Below, piece after piece: positions 33,744-44,929 of a DNA stretch of 64,000 bases. The stretch is from NCBI GenBank assembly GCA_038049695.1, contig CP142451.1, forward strand, positions 36,204,501 through 36,268,500, read 5' to 3'. Source of the DNA: Cinnamomum chago. Taxonomy: Eukaryota; Streptophyta; Magnoliopsida; Laurales; Lauraceae. Below the pieces are notes generated by a model. That model was not told the DNA's origin, searched no databases, and saw nothing but the letters and a program-made list of their open reading frames with translations. Numbering within the stretch: position 1 is the first letter of the stretch; each line of letters begins with the position of its first letter. The translations under genes and the position numbers were made by a program.

Positions 33744-36669
33744 ATGGACAAGCAGTTGACGATCTACGAAAATGAGGTATATACATTTTGACTTCATTTC
33801 GTTCGTTTTTTTTTTTGTTTTCTCGCGTCCTGCACGACATTCTATAAGACGTGCAAAATTATATTACACGGCCTATATAGACAGTGCAAAATTATTCTGC
33901 ACGGCCTATATATACCGTGCAATATAATTTTGCACCGCCCATATAAACCGTGCAGAATAATTTTGCACCGCCTATATAAACCGTGCAGAATAATTTTGCA
34001 CCGCATATATAAACCGTGCAAAATTAATAAATGAGTGTGCAGTGCTAATCTATAAATTTGCGATATATTTGCAGGAGGTTGAATCAACCGGTGCCAGTGA
34101 GTGCCTTTTGGATTTTACAAATGTCTTCACCACTGACATGATATTCAGAAGTCGAGAGGGCCTAATCCAATGGACAAGGGATGTTGGAAAGAAACATGGC
34201 TTGGTAATTGTAATCAAGACTTCGGATGCTGGTGGAGATGGACGGAAGCCGAGAGTCGTTCTTTCTTGTGAGAGAAGTGGTAGTTACAGGAGTCCATCGA
34301 AGGTATTCGAGAAGAGAAATCCTAAGAAGGCAACGGGAACGAAGAAGTGTAGTTGCCCTTTTAGTTTGAAGGGTCGAAAGTTGGCAACTGACTACGATTG
34401 GATGTTAACAGTGGTTTGTGGGGTGCACAATCATCCAAACGCACAGCATCTAGAGGGGCACTCGTTTGCCGGGAGGCTTTCTGTGGAAGAAATCAACATT
34501 TTGTTTGATATGTCTAAGAGTTTAGTGAAACCGAGGAACATCCTTCGAACATTGAAGGAAAGGAATGTGCACAACACCACTACAATTAAGAGTATCTACA
34601 ATGCTCGCCAGAAGTTTAGGGTGACAGAGATGGCCGGTCGATCACAAATACAGCAACTCATGAGGCATTTGGAAGAGAACAACTACATTAAGTATCACAC
34701 TAGCAACGATGATACAGATGTTATCATGAACCTATTCTGGGCACATCCATCATCTATTCAGTTATTATGTGCATTTCCAGAAGTTTTGATAATGGATTCC
34801 ACATACAAGACTAATAGATATCGACTTCCCTTGCTTGAGATTGTTGGTGTCACATCTACTCAATTGACGTTCTCCGTTGCTTTTGTGTACCTTGAATCAG
34901 AGAGGGAGGCCAATTATAGATGGGCTTTGGAGAGGCTTAAGGAATTAATGGATGGATGCATCACGACCCGTGTGATTGTCACAGACAAAGAGTTAGCGCT
35001 GATGAATGCAATAAATGTTATTTTTCCGAATGCAGCAAACTTATTATGCAGGTGGCATATTTCTAGGAACATCTTGGCAAATTGTAAGAAGTGTTTTGAG
35101 ACCAACGACAGATGGGTTGCATTTATCTCTTGTTGGAACACGCTGGTAGTCTCTCCAACTGAAAGCGACTACACGCAAATGCTAAGTGCTTTGGAACGGA
35201 ATTACTGCGGGTATCCACATGCTGTTGATTATGTGAAGACCTCATGGTTGAATAAGCATAAGGAGCAATTTGTGGCTGCATGGACGGATCGGCATATGCA
35301 CTTTGGGAATGTCACTACTAACAGAGCTGAGAGTGCACATGCAAAATTAAAGAGACACCTAGGCACATCGAGCTGTAGCTTTGATTTGTCTTGGCAGGTT
35401 ATACATGCCTTGCTAGAGTTGCTTTTTACAGAAATAAAGGCTTCTTTTGAAAAGAGTTTGAACACCGTGCAACATAAGTTCAAACCGGCACTGTTTCGTG
35501 AATTGAAAGGATTTCTATCAAGGAATGCTTTGGATATAGTGTTAAATGAGTCGTTAAGGGCTAGTCATATTGGTCCAGATACTACGTCATGTGGGTGCGT
35601 AATCCGACGGACTCATGGTTTGCCATGTGCACATGAAATTGCCGAGTACATAAGGGAAGGTTCTCATATACCACTGAGTAGAGTCCACCACTATTGGCGG
35701 AAGTTCAATTTAGAAGCCACTATGGTGAACGAAGCCCTTGAGTTGACCACAACTTCAGAGTTCGAGTTGATCACTAAGAGAATTCAAAGTAGTGATCAGA
35801 AGGGTAAAATACAAATTTTAAGAAAACTTAGAGAACTCGGTTGTCCTTCATCTACTTCTCTTATCGAACCAGACATAAAATTGAATACCCGCGGTCGGTC
35901 ATCATCAAAAAGAAAGAAGTTGGATAGATCTACGCGTCGGGAACCATCTAATTTTGAATACGCACTGTCGATAAAAGATAGCGTTCCAGCTAGATTAAGC
36001 AATACAGTTGCAACGAAGAATAAGGAGAAAATGACTGTCCGTCGCACTCGGTCATGTACGTTTCTGCGTTTGCTTCCTCAGTCTTTGGGCCCCTATATCC
36101 ACACTATTAAGGATGTTACAGCTGATGGTAACTGTGGATTCAGAGCGATAGCTGGTCTCCTAGGCCTGGGCGAGGATAAATGGATGCAGGTTAGAATGGA
36201 TTTGAGCAATGAATTGCAGAGGCATCAAAATTATTATGCACTGGTCTATGGAGGAGAGGACAGGGTTGGGGAGCTGTATTACGCATTGTGTTACTTTGAA
36301 AGCAATCCTTCATTTGATCGATGGATGACAATGCCGGACATGGGTCACTTAATATCTTCATATTATAACGTTGTATTGGTCCTTCTTTCACTGCAGCAGT
36401 GCCTTACTTTCCTGCCTTTGAGATCATCCCCGATTCCATCAAGTTCTCACAAAGTGCTCGCGGTTGGTTTCGTCAATGGAAACCATTTTGTTCAGGTCTT
36501 CATGAAACCCGAATCACCCATGCCTCCCATTGCTACAAATTGGCATAGACACCACCATCCTGAAGCAGACGGATGGCAGCTCCCATATGCAAAGAGCATC
36601 GAGCAATTCAGAGAATTGATTGGAAACAGCGTCGCAACGCAGGAGTCGGTCAATCTTGACAGCGATTGA
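33744..36669 (+). CDS. MudrA-type transposase fused to an OTU cysteine protease (MULE copy 1)
   Basis: Exon 1 (33744-33776) codes for MDKQLTIYENE. The donor is GAG|GTATAT, the intron holds a palindrome array, and the acceptor is TTTGCAG at 34074. Exon 2 runs 34075-36669. The product is 875 residues with no disruption. Domains are a WRKY-GCM1/FAR1-like zinc finger (C103, C105, H129, H131), an RNase H-fold MULE transposase core with apparent D252 (IMDSTYKTN), D315 (VTDKE) and E430 (NRAESAH), a SWIM finger (517-535, CGC...CAH), a basic linker, and an OTU domain (about 685-820) with D695, C698 (DGNCGF) and H815 (GNHF). OTU proteases remove ubiquitin. The fusion suggests the transposase acts on or is protected from ubiquitination, which is inference. 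All catalytic positions look intact. Confidence 0.92.
33832..34028 (+). repeat. Palindrome array A1, intron 1 of MudrA-OTU (copy 1)
   Basis: About six units of roughly 33 bp alternate CCGTGCA with TGCACCG/TGCACGG around AT-rich spacers. The last units (CCGTGCAGAATAATTTTGCA, then CCGCCTATATAAA) are nearly perfect repeats. Each unit can form a short hairpin. The same heptamer recurs in arrays at 36816-36985 and 39610-39800. Confidence 0.88.
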
Positions 36670-36815
36670 TTATGTGTACTCTCCATTTGATGTAAAGAAA
36701 CACATTAAATATTTTGTATTGGATGGCCAATGAATTCGATGAGGTCTTTATGTGTTTATATTGTGTATATTAATTCATTCATAATATTCCAAAGAAGGTA
36801 TTACTTTATTAACAA

Positions 36816-36985
36816 CTGCTCGGTTAAACTTGGCTGTGCAAATGTATTCTGCACGGCAAATATGTTCCGTGCAAATGGATAATGCACGGGATAAAGTTGC
36901 CGTGCATAAACTATTTGCACAGTAATAAAGTGCCGTGCATACAGTATTTGCTCGGAACATGGTGGCCGTGCAGTGTGTTTTACCA
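36816..36985. repeat. Palindrome array A2 between the convergent 3' ends (copy 1)
   Basis: CCGTGCA (or CTGTGCA) and TGCACGG alternate at about 15-18 bp half-unit spacing, just downstream of the MudrA-OTU stop (36669) and upstream of the PMD stop (37240). Confidence 0.85.
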
Positions 36986-37239
36986 ATTATTCGGACGGAA
37001 ACACATAACACACATATCCATATAAAAATACAAGTTCAAACATAAAAAAGTGTATCATCAAAACATCCATTAAAAAAATAGATACATCAAAAAATCAGGT
37101 GATCCATCCATACATATCCAAAAAACTTCTTACATCGCAAAAATGGATAAACCCATCCATACATCCATACATTAATTTCCCATCCATACAGACTTAACAA
37201 AATAATAAGACAAAAAAAAAAAAAAAAACCCTCATGCCA

Positions 37240-39562
37240 TCATGTATCTGTACGTCGTCGGTACGTCACCGGCAAGCCATCCAGGATCTCGAGGGTGGTT
37301 TGGAGTGCCCGGTAATAGAAATCTGCAGGCTGTTCCGTTCGTGCAATCGCAGCGCGGAGATGGTCCCTCGCCCGAGTGATCTGTAAGAAACAATTAACTG
37401 TGTCAATACCTAAGATAAGTATAACAAATGGATGCATACTGTTTCGATAAAGTACAAACACTCACCACTCTTGGAGTCGGGTCAGCTATACCCTCATTAG
37501 GGTGATAGTGGGAATGACGTTGGGGGTTCTGTACTCGAGGGTGTGAAATCCTAAAAAACCACTCGAGGTAATCGGGTGAGCACTCCCATGCATGTTGCAC
37601 TCGATGGCCGCGGTGCGCTAAGGACAATACATGATCCTCCCAAGTAACCTAGTACTGGTCTAGAAATCTGTAAGAGACCCTGTACTGTCCAGCAGTAGAT
37701 CCCCGAGACGCACGAATGGGGCGCGAGCGGTGCGGGTGGGATGGTCTGTACATATCCAAACTGTCGGAGAACCCTATGTGGATGGTAGGGTTCAATGACA
37801 TCTAGCACTCTCAAGCAACCACAGAAGAAATATATCTGATGGAATGGATGATAAGCCCTGACACCAGTATACGGATCCCACTGGACCTGTGGCAAGTAAA
37901 TGAAAGAACTCATTATTATAATAAAAATTTGTCCATTGAAAAAAAGTGCAACATTATACCAAGGACCCCATATGGGTGCTCACCTGACTCGGATGAAGGT
38001 CATCCAGCCTCTCACGCAACAGTTTTATGTTCTCCCTCGCAATCCCAGAATCCTGTCCAGCATTCCAGTGGCTCGCTTGAGGCATACCAGCGGTATATCC
38101 CCACTGGACAGGAGGACGGGTAAATGGGAAGTGCTCGTACACCCAAGACTGCAAAAGATACCAATTATTAATTATACAATTTAAAGGATCAATTACGATG
38201 GAACATGTATATGTATATGTATTACCGCGAGCAGTGTCAGATATCCAGCAATCTGTCGCACGTCTGCCCTCGTGGCGGTCCCCAATTGGCGATAAAGATA
38301 TGCAAGTGCGGCAGCCCCCCATGCATAGCGACGGACCCGTGGCAAGTCCATAAGTAAATGTAGGTAGGCAATGGGGACTCGAGTGGCTGACTTATCGGCG
38401 AAGAGTGTACAGCCTAACAAATACAGAAGATAGCCTCTAGCTGCACACTCTACCTGCTCAACAGACAACGCAGGACTCACCTCGCCGCACACCCGTTTGA
38501 TCCAGGCCATCCTCACTACCCCACCACGCGCTACTCTCAACTCAACTGACGCAGATGCCCTATCCACGCCCAGTCCATGCTCAAGTAAATCTACTTGATC
38601 AGTAAATCCCATACTAGTCGATGCCTGGACAGGCAGTCCCGTTACTGGGATGTCGAGGAGAGTACCCACATCATCTAGGGTGATCGTCATCTCACCAAAT
38701 GGCATGTGGAAGGTATTTGTCTCGGGCTGCCACCTCTCTACAAAGCTGGATACCAGAGGGCTGGAGATATATCGGTAAGAAAGACGCTTCAAACCTGCCA
38801 ATCCAGACTCCTCTATAATAGCATGAAACCGAGGAACATGGATATCGGCCCCATCCCCGGGCAAAGGTATGTACCAATCCTTCAGCCCTCGCCAATGATT
38901 GATACATTTGAGTGCCTCACGTTCCTACACATTACAAGTATAAATCTTCATTAATATCTGTTATTATAGACTTCAACACATCTTATTTGAAAAACGATTA
39001 ATTAAAACATTAAAAAAGGCAATTGTACCTCCCCGTCCCATATGGACAAGGCTACGTGTGTCCTAAAACTCATAAGGACAGATAGGTCGGCCGGACCGCC
39101 GGGGATAGGACCCTCCCTTGCCGCCGCAGCAGGAGGACTGGATGGTTGTCCCTCCTCGAAATGGGAATCATCCTCCCCTGGTGCCCCTGCAGGGAGACTG
39201 GACGGCTGTGCCTCCTCCTCAGAGGAATCATCCTCTGAAGAACTGTCACCATGCTCTTCTCCTGGTGCCGATGCACGGGGACTGGACGGCTGTGCCTCCT
39301 CCTCTGAGGAATCATCCTCTGATGAACTGTCAACATGCTCCTCAACCTGCTCCGGGAGTGGATCCTGTTGCACTTTTCGTCTTCGTTCAGACGCCGTTGG
39401 CCGTTGACGGCCGGCGGTCGAAGAACTCGCATGCACACCTCGGGAACGCGGTCTTGAGACACCAATCTTCGTTCGAACTCTCGATGGCTCGCTAGAAGAA
39501 TTGGCCCGTCCCCTTGTCATCTGTGAGCTGGCACCAATACGGCGAGCTGGTCTTCTCGGCAT
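37240..39562 (-). pseudogene. Plant mobile domain (PMD, MAIN-like) gene of MULE copy 1, frame broken in exon 4
   Basis: A leader intron (acceptor TTAACAG just 5' of the ATG, donor CAG|GTAAGA near 40003) carries a palindrome array. Coding exons are 39029-39562 (acidic Ser/Glu-rich N-terminus with two near-identical SSSEDDSSEEEAQPSS repeats), 38226-38924, 37984-38148, 37466-37886 and 37240-37380. Exon 2 carries the PMD signature (FVERWQPETNTFHMPFGEMT, then ITLDDVGTLLDIPVTG). Exon 4 needs a one-base shift near LAPHS and meets a TAG after FLDQY at about 37650, while its remainder (PDYLEWFFRISHP) stays recognisable. PMD proteins related to MAIN/MAIL1 act in nuclear gene expression and TE silencing. 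Its role here is unknown. The breaks could also be assembly errors. Confidence 0.82.
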
Positions 39563-39607
39563 TTCTTCCAATCTGTTAAAAATGAAAACCAATAAAAGAG
39601 ATTATCA

Positions 39608-39800
39608 TATTTTGTTGTACTGCTCCGTTTAAATAGACAGTGCAACATTGTTCTGCACGGCGAAATGGTACCGTGCAAATTCTGTTTGAACGGCTCAATG
39701 TAACCGTGCAAAATCTGTTTGCACTGTAATATGAATCCGTGCATATATATTCTGCACGGTTTACACTTACCGTGCATAAAATCCCTGCACGTCTCTGGAC
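39608..39800. repeat. Palindrome array A3, leader intron of the PMD gene (copy 1)
   Basis: CCGTGCA/TGCACGG half-sites alternate around AT-rich spacers as in arrays A1 and A2. It lies between the leader donor near 40003 and the acceptor near 39570. Confidence 0.86.
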
Positions 39801-40311
39801 TGCCGAGCAGATCGCGAACAACTATTCATGTTTTCAAAAATGGAAAACATTGGAGTTCGAAACTATTCATGTTTTCATTACGGACTTCTTCCCTATTTGT
39901 TGCAGAGGTCTCACAACTATACTCTCTAATGCATAAATTACAACCTAAACAAATTTGTGAAAATTATAAACCTATGAAGAAGAAGAAGAAGAAGGGCTCT
40001 TACCTGTTTGAGTGTCCCTGCTGATGAAGAAGACGAAGAAGAAGGAACGCAGCTCACCAACCGTCCACGAGGGTGTGAGAGATCTGAAGTGGAGAACGTC
40101 GACGACTCCGAAATGGCCAGAAATTTGAAAACTCTGAACGAGGGAATGTATTCAGGCAATGGAACGAATGGTGAGCTTGGATGGGCAGTTTGGGGATTAT
40201 GGTGGGTGAGCTGAGTAAAATCAAGCCAAAATTAGAATGGTTGTGGTGAGTTCAGCAAGTGGGTGTATTCAGGAGTCTTAGTGGGTGCATATAGAATTTC
40301 CCTTTGACAAA

Positions 40312-40445
40312 TGCCCTTACCGGATGGTAAAATTAGGGCACGTGGTTAAATTTACTCGGGAGTGAGATGGGACTCGTACCTACATGTTTTGTGTGCTTGC
40401 TATTGCGACGCAAAATTTCTTCAAACACAAAGAATTCATCTTTAA
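40312..40445. other. Spacer between MULE copy 1 and the Harbinger element
   Basis: 134 bp, presumably the former upstream region of the alpha-mannosidase gene. The words GAGTGAGATGGGACTCG occur here (near 40358-40378) and left of MULE copy 1 (near 33335-33352). No gene is seen. Confidence 0.4.
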
Positions 40446-40630
40446 GGGCACGTTTGGCAAAAATCCTCTCAGAGGAATCCATGTCAATTTTTTGTGCTAT
40501 TGTGGAAAACCCATGTTTGGGTGCAAAATGCTAAGAAGATTTTCAAAATCCAAAATCTACGGTAGAGGGGATATCTACGGTCTGACCACCCCCCCTCAGA
40601 CCCCATAAATCGTTGCTTTTTAAGAAGGGG

Positions 40631-40944
40631 TATATAAGCCCCATTTTCTGCGCTGAATCAAAAACCCCAACGCCTCCCGAGTTCTCTCTCGACTCCTATC
40701 TTTTCTCTCTGATGCTACCAGGGTGGCGACGACGCGATGAAGAGAGCTACTACAGAATGGACGTGATCAAATCTGCTCCGACACGCCCAGAGGTGGCTGG
40801 ACTCCGCATTGCTGCAACTGTAGTCTCACTCATTTTCCTCTCTCAACAAGGAACAGAGGCCCAAGGTTATCTCCAGCCCTCCTACAGTACCTGTAGACCT
40901 CGACCATCTTCACCGTCTGGCTGTGCCATCTTGCTCCACCATTC

Positions 40945-40975
<31 letters not shown>

Positions 40976-41001
40976 CTGTGGAGTCATTCACTATAAATCA
41001 G
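40631..41001 (+). promoter_or_regulatory. TATA box and non-coding leader exon of the Harbinger gene
   Basis: TATATAA at 40631-40637 is followed by a CT-rich leader with a (CT)n run near 40955-40975. A donor AATCAG|GTTAGG lies at 41001/41002. A long leader intron would then run to the acceptor (TGTAG) just before the ATG at 42960. Confidence 0.5.
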
Positions 41002-42959
41002 GTTAGGGTTTTTGTTTTTTTTTCATTTTTTCCCCATTTTGCATATTTCTTACCTCTTTTCTTGATTTCTTACATCTTTTCTTTTGTGGGAATGTGATCT
41101 GTTTTTGTAGGAAGATTTTTGTTCTGTTTCTAGCATTAGGCATTTCAGTGACTTGCTCTAAGGTTTTCTTAGACCAAGGAGGAGTTCTCATTGTCAAATG
41201 TATAACGAAAGATGGGTTAGGAACAAATAAAAAAATAGTTATTTGTATCACTATGGAATAAGCATTTTTGTAAGTTGATTGTGGTTAGGAGTTTATTGAA
41301 CACACAACAATCCTGGAACTTGAAGCTTCTGATGAAGTGAACCCCCCTTGATTCTTCTAAGTTGTTGTTTCTTTTTCTTTCTTTTTTTTTATCTTCAACT
41401 GTACCATCTATCTTCAATAGTTATTGATTTTAAGAATCAAAAGTGGCCAATTTCTCAAATGGGTTGTTTGCTGGAATTGATGAACGCCTCATTCAGTGGG
41501 ATGGTGGGTTGCACATTCAGCTGTGAGTGGGCCAGTCCATTTTTGTGAACCGTTTGGGCTATTGGGGGGACAAATGCATATTATGCATTACCTAATTTGA
41601 TATGTGCAATTGGTAGACTTATTCATATTTACATGGTCACAGTCAAAGTCCATATGTCCTGGTTCCATGGCTTAATTCAATGCACGAGACATCTTGCTTG
41701 TTTTCAATTTACTGTTTGTCCCATTTTTTAATGATCCATTTACTTTAGTTTTTGTTCTGCTATTTTGCTTGTGAAGATGTGAGTATGGCGTGATCTTGTG
41801 GGCTTTGCTTTTGATATAGTACACCAAAAGCCATCATGTTAGAAATTGCTGGCCCAAAGTAGATTGATAATATGGGTTGGGAGGTGAATAGTATGATAGG
41901 AAAGATAAATGGGTTAATGCTTAGCTGATGATGATATCAGTGGGGACATGTCAGGTCTCACTGTCACAAATCTTTTCAATTTCATGTTTAACATGCATAG
42001 TAACTGCTCATGGGAATATTAACGAGCTATATAATGCAGAGGAAAAAAATAGAACTTATTCTTTTCTAACAGAGCATGCTATTTATAGTGGTGTCTTTGG
42101 GGCTGAAAAAATTGCTTACCAACCACTCTGCTTGTGTTTCTTAATGGTGGATACATGCTCACCTCTACATTTATACCATCATTCTTGTAGATATTCATAT
42201 TCATGATCCGCTACTTCATAAATAGATATATTAATTTTTTTTCACTATTCATATTCCACTTCTTCATATACATGTAGATGTGCACATGCTTTACTCATTT
42301 CTTTTTCTTTTACGAGCCAAACCGACTTGGTTTTGGATGAGTTTTATTTATGGAGTAGCCCACCTATCATTTAAACTCACATGTCTTGCCTATGCAGATT
42401 TCGTTTGGTGCAAGTGAAGAAATACACTTTTTTATCTATCAACTGTAGAAATGTCAGCTGTTAGCAGCTTTGCTTGTTGGCTTGTACATATAAATCTATG
42501 TGGAGAAGCCATCAGAAAATATGATATGCTATGCCACCTCTCTTTGGTGTTTTGTTGTTTGTGTATAATATCAATATGTTCAATATACATTCTTGAACTC
42601 ATGTGAGAGCTTGGTTTGCAAAACCTAACTAATACAACAATCCCAACTTAGAAAATTTTCAATCAAATTAAAAAAGGCTTGAATATTATGCCCTATACCT
42701 AAATAGGCTGGGTCAACATGTGCTTCAAGTCGGTAGTAATAGTTAGGGATATGACTTTCATGATAGATGATGAAAGATAAATTTGAAGGTCTCATAGTTT
42801 ATGGGCACCCATAAAATGTTCTTTATGGGAAATAGGTAGGGTTCAACTTTATTACGGCAAGAAACTTTTGAGTGTTTTTTTCTAATCAAAAGATGGGCGG
42901 TATTCCAAATCAACATATATGTAAAACTTGTTTGTTTAACACTGAATGAAAAATGTAGG

Positions 42960-43425
42960 ATGTCTCAACCAAGTAGCTCTCAAGCCGCAAGAGGATCTAC
43001 TTTGAGAAACATGAAGTGGACGTGCACGAATGATGTAGCGCTCCTCCACATCATGCTTGAAATGCGCAAAGAAGGGAAAGTTATCCCTGGGGGGTTTACC
43101 TCAGAGGGATGGGGTCTAATATCAAAGGAAATGCAAACAAAGTTTGGGCCAGAATTCAGCAAAGATAAGTTGAAGAGCTACAAAAAATGGTATAGCGCGA
43201 TGAAGGCTATGCTAAACTTAAGTGGGTTTGGATGGGATGAAGAAAGGAAAAAAGTCACTGCGGAAGCAGGAGTGTGGGATGATTACATAGCGGTGAGATC
43301 TTTATTCAATTTATAAAATCTTTTTGGGAAATGCAAGTATAATTTTTTTTCTTTGTTATTATTTTGGAACACAGGCACATCCTGCAGCCAGCATGTATAG
43401 GTCTAGGACCATGCCCGACTACTAA
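42960..43425 (+). CDS. SANT/Myb-like DNA-binding protein of the Harbinger element
   Basis: Exon 42960-43292 encodes a Myb/SANT-like domain (WTCTNDVALLHIMLEMRKEG, then KDKLKSYKKWYSAMKAMLNL, then GFGWDEERKKVTAEAGVWDD). It ends at GCG|GTGAGA. The next exon, 43375-43425 (acceptor ACACAG), adds AHPAASMYRSRTMPDY and stops, 127 residues in all. In PIF/Harbinger elements this protein helps the transposase enter the nucleus and bind ends. Relatives continue past the PDY block, so the TAA at 43423 may truncate it. The start follows an apparent leader-intron acceptor. Confidence 0.8.
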
Positions 43426-43426
43426 A

Positions 43427-43466
43427 GGTATAGGCCAGCATGTATAGGTATAGGCCAGCATGTTTT
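43427..43466 (+). repeat. 20-bp tandem duplication after the SANT stop
   Basis: GGTATAGGCCAGCATGTATA is followed at once by GGTATAGGCCAGCATGTTTT. A third, imperfect copy (GCCAGCATGTATAGGTCTAG) forms part of the preceding exon, so local duplication may have disrupted the original C-terminus. Confidence 0.6.
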
Positions 43467-44770
43467 TAAAGTTGCCATTTTAATTGAATGGTTTGTTGGA
43501 TCTGATTGTGCTCTTCTTTGTTATGTTTATGTTAATGTGTGAAGATGGGTGAACAATCAAATGGATAACTGGCAGATGCTTAAAGATGTTTCCTTGTTGT
43601 AATGGTTGGGTGAACAATTTAAATGAAATGTGCTGGAAGAATAGTGGAAGTTTCACCTACATGTCCTCAAGTACAATGTAAGTTTATTGTTGCTAGACTG
43701 CCAACTGAATAAGTATGCAGCAGCAGCGGGTGTCGTATTAGTAGTAGCTGGCCTTCATGGTTTTCATGTGATTATAGGTACTCTTTTCTTGATCATATAT
43801 TCATATGTGGTACACCCTCCACTATTTCAGATAGTATTTTTCATTCGACCTTTTCTCCAGCGACTGGATTTTATGGTTTTCATGTGATTAAAGGTACTCT
43901 TTTCTCAGTCTTGTCGTATTCACCAATATCTTGGTCATCTGACCAAGGAGCATTATGTCACTTTTTGGGTTTATAAGTGCCAAAAGTGATAATGAGCACC
44001 TTCCAGGTTTGTGCTTGCTGCTGAAATGTATCATAGTTTAGTCGTGAGGTCTTATGTGTGTCTATTTTTGCATTAAGGACTTTCGACGAACATGACTTTA
44101 TGTAAACTATATGTGGGTTAGCTCCTTGATGAATGGCATGGTTTTGTATCAATATTCAGACAATCATACTACCATGCAGCTTCCAGATCTCAGAGTTTGT
44201 GTTTGGTATGTTTGGGTTTTGGGCCTGTTAAAATAAAGGTTCCATTATTTCATTATCATAGGCTACTGCACTACAGGATCTGTAGTTTGTTAACTCCCCT
44301 GTTTGAGATGTAGACTCATTTCATTGATTCAGACAAACATATGGTGGTTGTCCCTATAATCTCTTGAGTGTATGATCCTATCTATCCATTTCCTGGCCTT
44401 TTCTTCGGTCCACGTCATTGCTGAGTTTTCTGTTTAAAGTTGTTCCATTTTAGTTTGATTCTGCCTTTGTCGATTATGAAGAGGAAGCCATTAAGCCTTG
44501 TGTTTGCTGTAGATCTGGAGTTGGTTCCTCCAAAGATGATGTCCCATGAAAAGATAACATTCCATGAAATGGAGTATAGGTCTTCGATTCTTTGGTCATA
44601 GAAAAATGGCAGCCAGAGTATTGGTTTTTCCCCCTTCCATTTTTGCTGTTTTTTGGTAGCTTGAGTTTAAAACCCAGTGTTGCCTTATTGACTGAAATGA
44701 AGGATTTGAAGCCGTGACAGTTGCATGCCTTCTCATACCGTGAGACTAAATTTTAAAGTGTGTTCTGCAG

Positions 44771-44929
44771 GAGTTGTCATCCGAGGGAAGGAAAGGAAAG
44801 CACTGGTCATCTCCAAGGAAAGCGAGTGTTGTTACAGATGAAAGTTGTTCAAGCCGGTGCTCATCCTCGAGAGCTCCACAAGATAGTTCCTCCAACAGCA
44901 TCGGCGATGGATCAGTGGCCAAGAAGTAA
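44771..44929 (+). CDS. Probable terminal exon of the SANT/Myb gene
   Basis: After a good acceptor (GTTCTGCAG), 53 codons read ELSSEGRKGKHWSSPRKASV, then a Ser-rich acidic tail ending SIGDGSVAKK and TAA. The composition matches the low-complexity tail of SANT proteins in these elements. Joining it to the SANT exon needs a splice that skips the stop at 43423, so the exact transcript is uncertain. Confidence 0.45.
   Translation, partial: ELSSEGRKGKHWSSPRKASVVTDESCSSRCSSSRAPQDSSSNSIGDGSVAKK

Larger units (their letters stand above)
33368..40302 (+). mobile_element. MULE copy 1: two-gene Mutator-like element with MudrA-OTU and PMD genes
   Basis: 6935 bp. The 9-bp duplication TTTGACAAA is perfect at 33359-33367 and 40303-40311. 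The termini are GGGAAATTCTATTCGCACCC and, inverted, GGGAAATTCTATATGCACCC, with imperfect similarity for about 45 bp. A transposase-OTU gene runs rightward (33744-36669) and a plant mobile domain gene runs leftward (37240-39562), so the genes converge. Palindrome arrays of one motif type (CCGTGCA/TGCACGG) lie in the first intron of each gene and between the 3' ends. The element landed in the alpha-mannosidase 5' region. Confidence 0.93.

Noticed and set aside
33832..34028. Array A1 read as a CRISPR-like array
   Set aside because: Units are palindromes with AT-rich linkers, not constant repeats with unique spacers, and lie in a plant intron with no cas genes.
33744..36669. MudrA-OTU gene as a domesticated host FAR1/FHY3-like gene
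   Set aside because: It lies inside perfect 9-bp target duplications and TIRs, next to a PMD gene and arrays shared with two decayed copies. It is an element gene.
38954..39495. Plus-strand ORFs antisense to the PMD first exon
   Set aside because: Shadow frames of the acidic Ser/Glu repeats. The minus-strand frame has conserved splice sites and a homologue in copy 2.
40613..40996. ORF in the Harbinger leader as a coding exon
   Set aside because: It runs into a (CT)n tract, has no homologue in copies known to me, and precedes a donor site. Better read as a non-coding leader.
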